Positions 1-8,200 of a stretch of DNA of 45,072 nucleotides are shown here, piece after piece. This DNA comes from Planctomycetota bacterium (GTDB lineage Bacteria; Planctomycetota; Planctomycetia; Pirellulales; UBA7805), in contig JAIOPX010000070.1 in NCBI GenBank assembly GCA_021413705.1, forward strand, positions 1 to 45,072, written 5' to 3'. The notes under the pieces were generated by a model that worked only from the letters and a program-made list of their open reading frames with translations, was not told where the DNA came from and did not search any database. Every line of letters starts with the position of its first letter. The first letter of the stretch is position 1. The translations under genes and the position numbers were made by a program.

Positions 1-66
1 CAGCAGATCAAGGTACTTCAGCCCTTGAATGTCGCGCTCCCGCAACGGACTGCGTTTCGTCGCCAC
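1..66 (-). CDS. Probable transposase, N-terminal 22 residues only (gene runs off the window)
   Basis: A GTG start lies 7 nt after a clear AGGAG ribosome binding site on the minus strand. The frame stays open to the window edge and begins V-A-T-K-R-S-P-L-R-E-R-D-I-Q-G-L-K-Y. The pattern of a basic start followed by L-R-x-x-D-x-x-G-x-K-Y resembles the N-terminus of an IS4-like transposase family that I know from planctomycete genomes; this is recall, not a search. If correct, an insertion sequence lies just outside the window with its left end between this start and the plus-strand ORF. Only 22 residues are visible, so another DNA-associated protein is possible. The start is well supported; the family is not certain. 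Confidence 0.45.
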   Translation of the reverse strand, partial: MATKRSPLRERDIQGLKYLDLL

Positions 67-107
67 TGCATTGCTCCTGTCAACTTGGCAGTCGCCAAAC
101 TAACAGA

Positions 108-746
108 ATGCCATGCGCAAATCCCGTGCCGAACATGCGTGCCTGCAGGCAACTGTTGAGGCGGTGCAAAGACGCAGGTCGTCACGGCGTTCCCGTATCG
201 AGCGGTGAGATTGAAGTTATTGTCACTGGCGACAAATTGGGTACGTTTACGGATGCGTTTGTTGATCGCGTCGTACAAGATGCGACGACAGATCATGACG
301 AATGCATTCGCTCACTTGCTCAGTCAATTCAGAATCGACGTACGCCAAAACTCGTCAAGGAAGTGGTTGAGCTCGGACAAAACGATGGCAAGGGGAGGTT
401 ATTCAAGTCCGAGTGCAAACACCAATTGGCGGATCTGGCGAGTCAACTAGGTATTCACGTCGGACGGTTTCTTTATGCAACGACTAAGCCCCTGTCACTA
501 GAAAAGCGCGGAGGGTCACTAGACGTCAGCGCCGCCCGCGGTCTTGAATCGGAGGAACGGGATGAGCTCATGAAAGTGTTCGTAGGGACCGACGAGGAAC
601 CTAAGTCCTTGGTTGACGTGCCAGAAACTTTGTTGAATCATCTCGGCAATTACCGTTGGTTCGCACATCGGCTGTATATAGTTGATAATGGCAATCCCGA
701 TCTTGTCCACAAGGCGCGTGAAATCGTCGCGACATGGGACTCGTAG
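108..746 (+). pseudogene. Probable C-terminal remnant of an HD-superfamily phosphohydrolase-like protein
   Basis: The frame is open from before the window to the TAG at 746. The first 35 or so codons after the ATG do not look like protein (Arg/Cys-rich), while the part from about residue 34 on does. A segment with S-L-A-Q-S-I-Q-N-R-R-T-P-K-L-V resembles the region after the HD domain in SAMHD1-like and COG1078-like phosphohydrolases, where a helical stretch precedes R-x-L-P/F-K. The H..HD..D metal site itself is absent. Together with the divergent transposase start 40 nt upstream, the simplest reading is that an insertion sequence removed the N-terminal half. A genuine short hypothetical protein is the alternative. 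The next ORF begins 3 nt after the stop, so the two were probably co-transcribed. Confidence 0.4.
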
Positions 747-749
747 GAA

Positions 750-1070
750 ATGAATGCCTCTGAATTGTCATCGGATTCACCGCCGCCAGTGAGCAACGGT
801 GTCCTTGCCATCCATGCTGACTCCTGAACCACTCTCACAGCTCTGTCAACAGCACTACAATTCGCGATTGAGCGCTACGCTCACACCGAGCAGTGTGGGG
901 ACTGCCATCGCATTGTCGAGGCGTGGAGTACAGGACAGCAACCCACAAGGACTATGGCCGGACGTTCCTTGTTTGCCCGCATCCCAATTCTGGACAAAGT
1001 CCACGGGCAAGAGATAATGATGATTGTCCCGCCCCTGGCGGGGGTGGATTACCCCTACACAAACCCGTGA
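750..1070 (+). pseudogene. Small ORF of 107 codons with one in-frame TGA at 825-827
   Basis: An ATG lies 3 nt after the preceding stop, with TAGGAA just upstream. The frame reads 25 codons ending in A-I-H-A-D-S, hits TGA, and then continues in the same frame without another stop to 1070. The second part is protein-like and contains H-T-E-Q-C-G-D-C-H, which fits both H-x3-C-x2-C, the zinc site of ZAS-type anti-sigma factors, and C-x2-C-H of c-type haem proteins. The most economical reading is a small gene broken by a nonsense mutation. Recoding or two short unrelated ORFs cannot be excluded. I do not recognise the family. Confidence 0.35.
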
Positions 1071-1087
1071 AATCAGAGAGACCCACG

Positions 1088-1669
1088 ATGAGAAAGCTGC
1101 TGAGCGTGTGCGGATGGATGGTATTGGTTTTGGCCCCCTTGATGGTGCGCGCGGACGAGCCGAAGTTGCCTGAACCGAAATTCCCGGCACCCGAGAAGCA
1201 GCACCAGTGGCTTAACCAGTTTGTGGGCCAATGGGAATCCGAATCAGAAGCGACCATGGGGCCAGGACAGCCGCCGATGCGGTGCAAAGGACAGATGAAC
1301 GCGCGGATGCTCGGCGGCTTCTGGATGGTGGCGGATGTGAAGACGGAAACGAAGGGGGTGGGGATGGATCTGGCCGCGGTGCTGACGCTGGGCTACGACA
1401 CGAAAAAACAAAAGTATGTCGGCACCTGGATCGACTCCATGCAGAACATCATGTGGAACTATGAAGGGACGGTCGATGCAAGCGGCAAGAAAATCGTCCT
1501 GGAAGCCGAAGGGCCGAACTTCATGCTGGAGGGCAAGCTGACGAAGTTTCGGGATAGCTATGAATTCAAATCGCCCGATCTGGTGGCAGTTACTTCGTCG
1601 ATGCTCGGCGCGGACGGCAAGTGGATGACGTTTATGACCGGGGAAGCACGGCGGAAGAAGGGAAGTTGA
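1088..1669 (+). CDS. DUF1579-like exported protein
   Basis: This 193-residue protein starts at ATG 1088 with a purine-rich GAGAG tract upstream. It opens with a signal peptide: M-R-K, a hydrophobic core (VCGWMVLVLAPLMV), then R-A-D. The mature part carries the usual DUF1579 features: an F-V-G-Q-W-E-S-E motif near residue 44, a central M-L-G-G-F-W segment, a G-Y-D-T-K-K-Q-K-Y-V-G-T-W-I-D motif, and a closing D-G-K-W-x-x-F-M-T-G segment. Members are thought to form a lipocalin-like beta barrel and are common as paralogues in planctomycetes; no reaction is established. Upstream in-frame codons lack a credible start. It stands alone, followed by a long non-coding stretch. Confidence 0.72.
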   Translation: MRKLLSVCGWMVLVLAPLMVRADEPKLPEPKFPAPEKQHQWLNQFVGQWESESEATMGPGQPPMRCKGQMNARMLGGFWMVADVKTETKGVGMDLAAVLTLGYDTKKQKYVGTWIDSMQNIMWNYEGTVDASGKKIVLEAEGPNFMLEGKLTKFRDSYEFKSPDLVAVTSSMLGADGKWMTFMTGEARRKKGS

Positions 1670-1820
1670 GGATACCTGATTGGAATTTGTCTGATTGCGG
1701 TTTCCCTACGGAGCGAGCGATCGTGAGTGAACGAGCCCTACACTTTTGATTCGCGCTAGACCTACCGAAGCGCGAAACATTTGAAGATAAAGCAATGCTG
1801 TCGCGGGGGAATGGATTTTT

Positions 1821-2085
1821 ACCCCGAAGGGGTTAACTCGCGAAGCCCAGGGTAAGGCCAGGCGAGTCTTGCGAGTGTGGCCGCCACCCTGGGACGCGCC
1901 CCGCAATAATCGGTTACCCCGAAGGGGTTAGATCAACTTTGGCCTCCAACATCACAAACCGATCTAACCCCTTCGGGGTAACCAAATGTGAACCGACCCT
2001 TACCCAGGGTTGCGCCATCGCTCGTGTTACTCGCGTTGGCTGACCCTGGGCTGAGAGATGCAACGCCTTCGGCGTAGAGAGCGTT
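1821..2085. repeat. Composite REP-like palindromic block, copy A
   Basis: A nested set of inverted repeats fills this gap. The centre is a perfect 23-bp inverted repeat (1912-1934 with 1961-1983) built on CCCCGAAGGGG. On each side lies a CCCAGGG...CCCTGGG pair (1846-1896 and 2002-2051), and the edge carries AACGCCTTCGGCGT (2062-2075). The same order of modules recurs at 42828-43034 with a different central palindrome. The layout resembles the palindromic arrays mobilised by REP-associated IS200-like transposases. The rest of the gap, 1670-1820, shows nothing that I can interpret. Confidence 0.75.
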
Positions 2086-2178
2086 ACCGGGGCAATTTCA
2101 ACGGGAAGGCGTTTGCAGTGGCCGATGACATCCCGGAGTAAGGTTTCCTCGTGGTATAACCCCCACCAAAGAGCAGGC

Positions 2179-2206
2179 TTGCCTTTCTGGAATTGAAGTG
2201 CATAAT
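2179..2206 (+). promoter_or_regulatory. Candidate sigma70-type promoter of a small RNA
   Basis: TTGCCT (2179-2184) and CATAAT (2201-2206) are separated by 16 nt. They lie about 7 nt upstream of the expected start of the structured segment that ends in a terminator at 2284. Four of six bases match the -35 consensus and five of six match the -10. Confidence 0.4.
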
Positions 2207-2211
2207 AGAAA

Positions 2212-2284
2212 GCGTCGGGGACAGTTCGCTGTTCCTGGCCAGCCCGTCACCGGTACTGCCCCACCGCTGACGGGTTCTTTTTTT
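2212..2284 (+). ncRNA. Candidate small RNA with a UUCG hairpin and an intrinsic terminator
   Basis: About 73 nt lie between a plausible promoter and a strong terminator, with no coding potential. The first element is a seven-pair stem closed by a UUCG tetraloop, GGGACAG-UUCG-CUGUUCC, near 2218-2235. The second is the terminator hairpin with a T run. I cannot match it to a known RNA family. It could be an independent small RNA or the leader of a lost gene; the next gene starts 360 nt downstream. Confidence 0.4.
2243..2284 (+). terminator. Rho-independent terminator
   Basis: The arms CCCGTCA and TGACGGG, extended by CCGG/CCG pairing, enclose a loop and are followed by TTCTTTTTTT. The T run is on the plus strand only. 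Confidence 0.7.
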
Positions 2285-2403
2285 GCGCCCAGAAACATTT
2301 CTGGCAGAAATCTCCTTGCCCGGGCATTCGCTGCTGCGAATAATCCCCTGTCAGGACGACTTCGCAAGAGATCTTCCTGATCGCCCGTCAGCGACACCCT
2401 CTG

Positions 2404-2427
2404 GGACCACCGATGATGGGCCTTTTT
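2404..2427 (+). terminator. Possible second terminator
   Basis: GGACCA and TGATGGGCC form a stem with one mismatch, followed directly by TTTTT. It lies in the non-coding interval between the candidate small RNA and the receiver gene. Apart from this hairpin, 2285-2640 shows small local hairpins and no gene that I can support. Confidence 0.35.
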
Positions 2428-2646
2428 ATGCGCCCGCAGGCGAAAGCATGGGCGCACATCGGTCAGGCAGGCCGATTCCACCGCAGCAGGCTCTGAAACC
2501 TCGCCTGCACATCTTTCCCCAAGCCCTACGAACCGCACATAAATTCGGGGAAATGCTGTTTGGGTAGGCTTCTGTCCCAAATGGCCCGAATTATGCGGTG
2601 GGGTGTCTATCGATTCAGTCCCCGGGTCGGAGCGGAGGATGACACG

Positions 2647-3045
2647 ATGCGCATCTTGGCGGTCGATGATGACCAAAGTACACGCAGGATTGTCGGCAAA
2701 TTGCTCAGCGGCCGCGGCTATGAGGTAGACACAGCATCCGATGGGATTGCCGCGCTGGATCTGATCTGCCAGAGCAATTACGACTTGGCCGTGCTGGACT
2801 ACGACATGCCGGCCATGAACGGGGTCGAACTTTTCCAGCGCATGACCGATTTGCGACCTGGCACCATCGCCGTTTTCTTGACGGGCCACGCTGGGTTCGA
2901 CTCTGTGTTTCCCGCCTTAGAGCCCCGTATCAAGTACGTTCTTCCCAAACCGATCGAAGCGAGGACTTTGCTGGGTGTCGTGGAACGATTGCTCGGGCCG
3001 CCGACAGAAAGAGGCAATGCGGCGTCAAATGTTTCGCTGCGCTAA
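2647..3045 (+). CDS. Single-domain response regulator (CheY-like receiver)
   Basis: The start is the ATG after GGAGG-ATGACACG, giving 132 residues. The fold is a complete receiver domain with no output domain: the acidic cluster D7-D8-D9, the phospho-acceptor D51 in V-L-D-Y-D-M-P, T79 in F-L-T-G-H, and K101 in L-P-K-P. All residues for Mg2+ binding and aspartyl phosphorylation are present, so it should be phosphorylated by a partner kinase and act by binding another protein. No histidine kinase is adjacent, so it is an orphan within this window. The tail after residue 118 is Arg/Asn/Ser-rich and probably flexible. Confidence 0.88.
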   Translation: MRILAVDDDQSTRRIVGKLLSGRGYEVDTASDGIAALDLICQSNYDLAVLDYDMPAMNGVELFQRMTDLRPGTIAVFLTGHAGFDSVFPALEPRIKYVLPKPIEARTLLGVVERLLGPPTERGNAASNVSLR

Positions 3046-3072
3046 AAGTGAAGCTGGCCCGGATGCTGCTGC

Positions 3073-3492
3073 TCACTCGGGCTTTTCCAATAAGTCGATC
3101 GCAGGCGCTCCGGTGGCCGGCTGCACCTCCAGCTCCGAGCATTCCCACTTCCCACCCGACTTTTCAGCAACCACATGCAGCGTGGCAGAGCCTTTGGGGC
3201 CGGACAAGGGAATCGACAGGTCCGCATCGCCCGAGTCGTTGTGGACGTTGATGTTGCCAGTGGTGAACAGGCCGGGCTCGATCGGCTCGCCCAGGAGTTC
3301 CTTCACTCGGACATCGGCCGTGGCGCGGCTCACGGCGTCCTTGTAGACATCGGACGATCTCATCGCGCCGAAAATAATCGTCAGAATCAATCCCGCGAAG
3401 CCGCCACAGCAGACCAGCGGCGTGATGCAGCCTACCGGGACGGCCCATTTCCAGTTTCGGTTCCACCAGGTTCTTGGAGTGGCTTGATTCAT
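3073..3492 (-). CDS. Coa1-like membrane-anchored protein
   Basis: This is a 139-residue protein starting at M-N-Q-A-T-P. A short N-terminal cytoplasmic segment leads into one transmembrane helix with Pro/Cys/Gly-rich edges (about residues 17-42, ending I-L-T-I-I-F-G-A-M). An external domain follows whose layout, D-A-V-S-R-A-T-A-D then L-L-G-E-P-I and a beta-rich G-S-A-T-L-H-V-V-A-E, matches the cytochrome oxidase assembly factor 1 (Coa1) family. In bacteria that family is of unknown role, so a link to oxidase assembly is not implied. A longer start nine codons upstream falls inside a palindromic repeat and is less likely. The gene is convergent with the receiver gene. Confidence 0.6.
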   Translation of the reverse strand: MNQATPRTWWNRNWKWAVPVGCITPLVCCGGFAGLILTIIFGAMRSSDVYKDAVSRATADVRVKELLGEPIEPGLFTTGNINVHNDSGDADLSIPLSGPKGSATLHVVAEKSGGKWECSELEVQPATGAPAIDLLEKPE

Positions 3493-3496
3493 GCTG

Positions 3497-3517
3497 GTAG
3501 GGTATGCGCAGCATACC
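3497..3517. repeat. GTAGGGTA(C/T)GCGCAGC-family palindrome, copy 1
   Basis: The 21-bp element GTAGGGTATGCGCAGCATACC contains an 8-bp inverted repeat around GCGCAGC and lies in the short leader of the Coa1-like gene. Near-identical copies occur at 3595-3615 and 35824-35844. Confidence 0.7.
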
Positions 3518-3594
3518 AATGGATGGGCTTGGTTTAGGTTCCGAGCGATATTATTCGTATCGACTTGCCGAAATCTTCTCGCGCAGTAGGAACT

Positions 3595-3615
3595 GGTACG
3601 CTGCGCGTACCCTAC
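3595..3615. repeat. GTAGGGTACGCGCAGC-family palindrome, copy 2
   Basis: This is the same element in reverse orientation. Read on the minus strand, its leading GTAGGG supplies the TAG stop codon (3612-3614) of the DUF1501 gene. Confidence 0.75.
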
Positions 3616-5081
3616 GACAAAATCTTATGCACCACTTCTCCGGCCACGTCGGTCAGGCGGAAGTCGCGCCCTTGGAACCGGTAGGTGAGCTTTTTGTGGT
3701 CGATGCCCAGGAGGTGGAGCATCGTGGCGTGGAAATCGTGGACGTGGCAAATGTCTTCGACGGAGTTATAGCCCAGTTCGTCGGTGGCGCCGTAGCGAAT
3801 GCCCGGCTTGATGCCGCCGCCGGCCATCCAGAGGGAAAAGCCTTTGATGTGATGGTCGCGGCCGTTGCCCTGGGCCATCGGGGTGCGGCCGAACTCGCCT
3901 CCCCAGATGACCAAGGTGTCCTTGAGCATGTCGCGCTGCTTGAGATCCTTGATCAGCGCGGCGGAGGCCTGATCGACCTCCTTGGCCACACCGGCGATGT
4001 GCGATTTGATGCTGCCGTGGAAATCCCAGTCGCGGTGATAAAGCTGAATGAAGCGCACACCCCGTTCCGCCAGGCGACGGGCCAGCAGGCAGTTGGAGCC
4101 GAATGTTCCGTCGCCTCCTTTCGTGCCATAGAGGTCCAGTATGTTTTGGGGCTCGTCCGAGACGTCCATGAGTCCCGGCACGCTCATCTGCATCTTGAAC
4201 GCCAGTTCGTACTGGGCGATTCGCGTGGCCACTTCGGGGTCTTCGATCAGCCGATCCTCAATCCGGTTCAGAGCGTTGACCGCCTGCACGATGTCTTGCT
4301 GCTGGTTGCGGGTCACTCCACCCGGGTTCGACACGTAGTGAACGGCGTCACCCTTGCCGCGGAACTCGACTCCTTGATAGCGACTGGGCAAGAACCCACT
4401 GTGCCACTGCCGGGCGGCGATCGGTTGCGCCTGGCCGAAATGTCCTTCTGAGGAGAGGACCACGAAGCCGGGCAGATTGTCGCACTCGCTCCCGAGACCG
4501 TAGAGGAGCCACGAGCCCATCGCCGGCCGGCCGGAGATCGACGTGCCCGTGTTCATGAACGTATGGGCCGGGTCGTGGTTGATCTGCTCCGTCTTCATCG
4601 AGTTGACGATGCAGATGTCGTCGGCCACACTGCCGATGTGCGGGAACAGATTGCAGATGGACTGGCCCGATTGTCCGTATTTTTGAAATCCATGCTGCGG
4701 GCCAAAGCAGTTGAGCTTCTGCCCCTGCAACTGGGCGATGGGCTGACCTTTGGTGAATGACTCCGGCATCGGCTTGCCGTTCAGCTTGGCCAGTTCCGGC
4801 TTGTAGTCGAGCGTTTCGAGGTGCGAAGGGCCGCCGGCCATGTAGAGGAAGATTACCCGTTTGGCCTTCGGGGCAAAATGCAACGGATTGACCACGCCGA
4901 GGCTGGCGGAGCTTCCAGGCGAGCCGGCTGCCGGGCCGTTGTTTTCTCCCCAGGCCAACTGCGGCCCCAGCATTTGCGGCCCGAGCATCGAAGCCAGCGC
5001 GGCAGCACCCATTCCGGTCGTGCTGCGGTTGAGGAACGTGCGGCGGGAGAGGGAGGCGGCAAGATTTGAGCGCAGTGACAT
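3612..5081 (-). CDS. DUF1501 (sulfatase-like) exported protein
   Basis: The start M-S-L-R-S-N-L is chosen because it follows GGAAGGAAAACTCC and directly precedes a Tat-type signal, S-R-R-T-F-L-N (Arg13-Arg14) and an Ala/Gly-rich stretch. The 489-residue protein has the DUF1501 hallmarks: F-L-Y-M-A-G-G-P-S-H-L-E near the start of the mature domain, N-H-D-P-A-H-T-F-M-N-T-G, and a late W-G-G-E-F-G-R-T-P motif. The fold belongs to the alkaline phosphatase/sulfatase group. It is translated after the PSCyt/PSD1 protein, a pairing repeated many times in planctomycete genomes, and both are probably periplasmic; the substrate is unknown. A 104-bp palindrome separates the two genes. Its stop codon lies in a GTAGGG repeat. 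Confidence 0.9.
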   Translation of the reverse strand: MSLRSNLAASLSRRTFLNRSTTGMGAAALASMLGPQMLGPQLAWGENNGPAAGSPGSSASLGVVNPLHFAPKAKRVIFLYMAGGPSHLETLDYKPELAKLNGKPMPESFTKGQPIAQLQGQKLNCFGPQHGFQKYGQSGQSICNLFPHIGSVADDICIVNSMKTEQINHDPAHTFMNTGTSISGRPAMGSWLLYGLGSECDNLPGFVVLSSEGHFGQAQPIAARQWHSGFLPSRYQGVEFRGKGDAVHYVSNPGGVTRNQQQDIVQAVNALNRIEDRLIEDPEVATRIAQYELAFKMQMSVPGLMDVSDEPQNILDLYGTKGGDGTFGSNCLLARRLAERGVRFIQLYHRDWDFHGSIKSHIAGVAKEVDQASAALIKDLKQRDMLKDTLVIWGGEFGRTPMAQGNGRDHHIKGFSLWMAGGGIKPGIRYGATDELGYNSVEDICHVHDFHATMLHLLGIDHKKLTYRFQGRDFRLTDVAGEVVHKILS

Positions 5082-5112
5082 GGAGTTTTCCTTCCAAATC
5101 GATCGTAATCTC

Positions 5113-5216
5113 GGCGAGCCGTGGGCGTTAGCCCGCGGAGGTGATTGTGTGATGGTGCGACATAATGTTGTTTGGTCGAGTCGTGCTCCTCCACGGGCTG
5201 ACGCCCATGGCTCGCC
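5113..5216. repeat. Long imperfect inverted repeat between the PSD1 and DUF1501 genes
   Basis: Arms of about 29 nt, starting GGCGAGCCGTGGGCGTTAGC and ending GACGCCCATGGCTCGCC, flank a 47-nt loop. It sits within the presumed operon and would form a hairpin in the transcript. No T tract follows, so it is not an obvious terminator. Confidence 0.7.
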
Positions 5217-5230
5217 TGTTTTTTGGGATC

Positions 5231-8200
5231 TCAATTTCGCGTTATCGTCTCATGCAAGTTCAACACCGCCCGGGCGACTGAGGTCCACGCGGCCAGTTCG
5301 GTTTTCACCACATTGCTTGGCAGCGGCGATTCGCCGATGGCCAACAATTGGTCGGCCGCTTTGGGATCGGCCTGATACTCGGCCAGGTGTTTCTCGTAGA
5401 GTTTTTGCAACACTTCCGTCTCGGTGGATTCGGCCGGACGACCCAGCGTCTGTCGCATCACGTAGGCAATGCGCTCCTGAGGCGTTTTGCCTCCTTCTCG
5501 CATCGCTTTGGTGGCCAAGGCTCGGGCGGCTTCGACGTACGACGGATCGTTGAGCATGGCCAGCGCAGCCAGCGGAGTATTGCTCCGGCACCGCTCGACC
5601 GTGCATTCCTCGCGTGAGGGGGCATCGAATGCTGAGAGGCTGGGATGCAAAAACGTCCGCTGCCAGTGAGTGTAGAGGCCGCGACGGTAGAGCGAGCTGC
5701 CGTGATCCTGCTGGTATTCCCGCTTGGGAAAGTTGAGGTGCGAATAATACCCTGCGGGTTGATAGGGTTTGACGCTGGGCCCGCCGATGGTGCGGACCAG
5801 TAAACCACTGACGGCCAGGGCGTTGTCGCGCACCAGTTCCGCCTCCAGCCGGAAGCGGCCCTGCCGGGAGAGCCAAACATTGGCCGGATCGGTCTGCCGC
5901 GCCTTGGCATCACCAACGGACGATTGCCGATAGGTGGCCGACATGGCCATCATCTTCAGCATCCGCTTGGTGTCCCAATGCGAGGCAAAATCGGTGGCCA
6001 GGAAGTCGAGCAGTTCAGGATGCGATGGGGCAGCGCCCTGTGAACCGAAATCGTCGGCCGTGCTGACGATGCCGCGGCCGAACATCTGGGCCCACAGTCG
6101 ATTGACGTAGACGCGAGCGACCAGCGGATTCTTGGGATCGACCAGCCAGCGGGCCAGGTCGAGCCGTGTGGCGGTTTGCTTGCCGCTGTCGATCTGCGGC
6201 ATGAACTCCGGCGCGCCTGGTTTGACCTCTTCCCCCGTTTCGTCCTGCCAGTTGCCGCGCGGCAGCACGCGCATCATGCGCGGCTTCATTCGCTCGGCCA
6301 CCAGAATCTCGTCCCCCTTCTTCAGCAACACCTCCCGCTGCTGCTTGAGCTTGGCGAGGGAACTGCGGATGGCCGCCAGTTCCGGCGAAAACGTGCGGTA
6401 GTAGGCGGTCATTTGCTTGCGCTCCGCTTCGGTGCGCTTGGACGCGTCTCCGCGGAGCAGTTCAATGATCTCCAGCGGCACGGCGCGTCCGTCGATTCCC
6501 TTGGCGTCGCGCGGCGTGGCCGAGGCGAGCAGTCGGAACTTGCCCAAGGTTTTGCGAGCGCCTCCCTGCTGCACGAGTTCAATCGTCAGCACAGTGGACG
6601 TACCCGGCTTTCCAGCAATGGGCGGCAGCCGCATTTCAATGGCGTGATCTTTGCCGGCCACATGATAAATGTCCCAACCGGTCTTGGGGTTGCCGTCGAT
6701 GGCCGCACTGGCTGGGGCCTCGGGGCGCGAGAAGTCGGCGACGGCGTCGCTGAGTTTGATGTTGGGCCGCTTCGGTGGTTTGGCAACCATTGCACCCTTT
6801 TCACCCTTCGCACTGTTCCCACCTTTCGCACTCTTCGCACCCTTCTCCTTCTCAGAACCTGCGTTCGTTCCGGGACTTCGCCTCGCCAGAGGCTCGGCTC
6901 CAGTCCCGGCCACCCCTTTATCCTCTTCCACCTTCGCCGCCGGCTTCTCGTCTTCCCCCAGCCGCACGTTCACTTCGCTCAAGATAAACTCGCCGAAATC
7001 GCTCCTGCCAGGTCCGCTGCTGGGAAATGTAGGATCCGTGATCCCTTCCAATCGCAAGGCGTTGATTCCCACCAGGTCACTGTTGACCACGATCGTATAG
7101 GTGTCGGTTTCCGGCCCGTCCGTCAGCGCCATGATCACGCCGTCGTCCAAGATGCGCAGTCCGCGCCCGCTCTGGGTGGTGATGGACTTTGGCATCAGCG
7201 GCTTCCACTGCGGCAATTGCACCTTGGCCGTCTGTTCCCACTTGGCTTGAGCGGCTTCGATCTCCGGGCTGGTCGCGTTGATTTGCTTTTCCAGTTCCTT
7301 CATTTGTGCCGCCAGCGCATCGACCTGATTTTGCAACGGTTCGGAGAGCACGATCGAAGGTTTCTGATGTCCCACGATGACTTCGTCTAAGTCAGCAAAG
7401 AAAGCCGCGAACCGATAGAAGTCCCGCGTCAGGAACGGATCGAACTTGTGGTTGTGGCACTCGGCGCAGCCAATCGTGGAACCAAGCCAAACGGTTCCCG
7501 CGTTGCGCACTCGGTCGGCGGCGTATTTGGCGATGTACTCTTTGGCCTGAGCACCCCCTTCCGCTGTGGTCATGCCCAGCCGGTTATAGCCGGACGCGAT
7601 GCGCTGCGCCCGGGTCGGCTTCGGCAACAGGTCACCGGCCAATTGCTCGGTGGTGAATCGGTCGAATAGCATGTTGCTATTGAACGCCTGGATCACATAG
7701 TCGCGATAGAGCCAGTGCGTCCGTTCCTGGTCGCCGTGATATCCTTCGGTGTCGGCATAGCGGACCAGATCGAGCCAGCGCAGCGCCATGCGCTCGCCGT
7801 AGTGAGGGGATGCGAGCAAACGGTCCACCAGTTTTTCGTAAGCGTCGGGCGACTTATCGGCGACGAAGGCTTCGACTTCCTCCGGCGTCGGTGGGAGCCC
7901 TGTCAGATCGTACGACAGTCGGCGAATCAGCGTCTGGCGATCGGCTTCCGGCGAGGGTCGCAGGCCGGCTTTATTCAACCCCGTGAGCACAAAAGCATCG
8001 AGCGGGTTCAATATCCAAGTAGTGGCGGGAAGACTGGGCGTCTGTGGCCTGGCCGCCGGTTCATACGACCAGTGATGGCTATAGGGCGCACCTTGGTCGA
8101 TCCACCTGCGCAGGATTTCAACCTGCTCCGGCTTGATCGCAGGGCGACCGGAGTCGGGTGGTGGCATCCGCTCGTCGGGATCCTGACTTGTAATATGTCC

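Noticed and set aside
825-827. TGA as selenocysteine codon
   Set aside because: No convincing hairpin follows the codon at the required distance, and there is no sign of selenoprotein genes in the window. Nonsense mutation is simpler.
2098-2889. Long minus-strand open frame across the receiver gene leader
   Set aside because: It overlaps the well-supported receiver gene antisense and its product lacks protein-like patterning. It is a shadow frame of GC-rich DNA.
3504-4451. 315-codon plus-strand frame across the DUF1501 gene
   Set aside because: It is antisense to a clear DUF1501 protein with a Tat signal and shows typical shadow composition.
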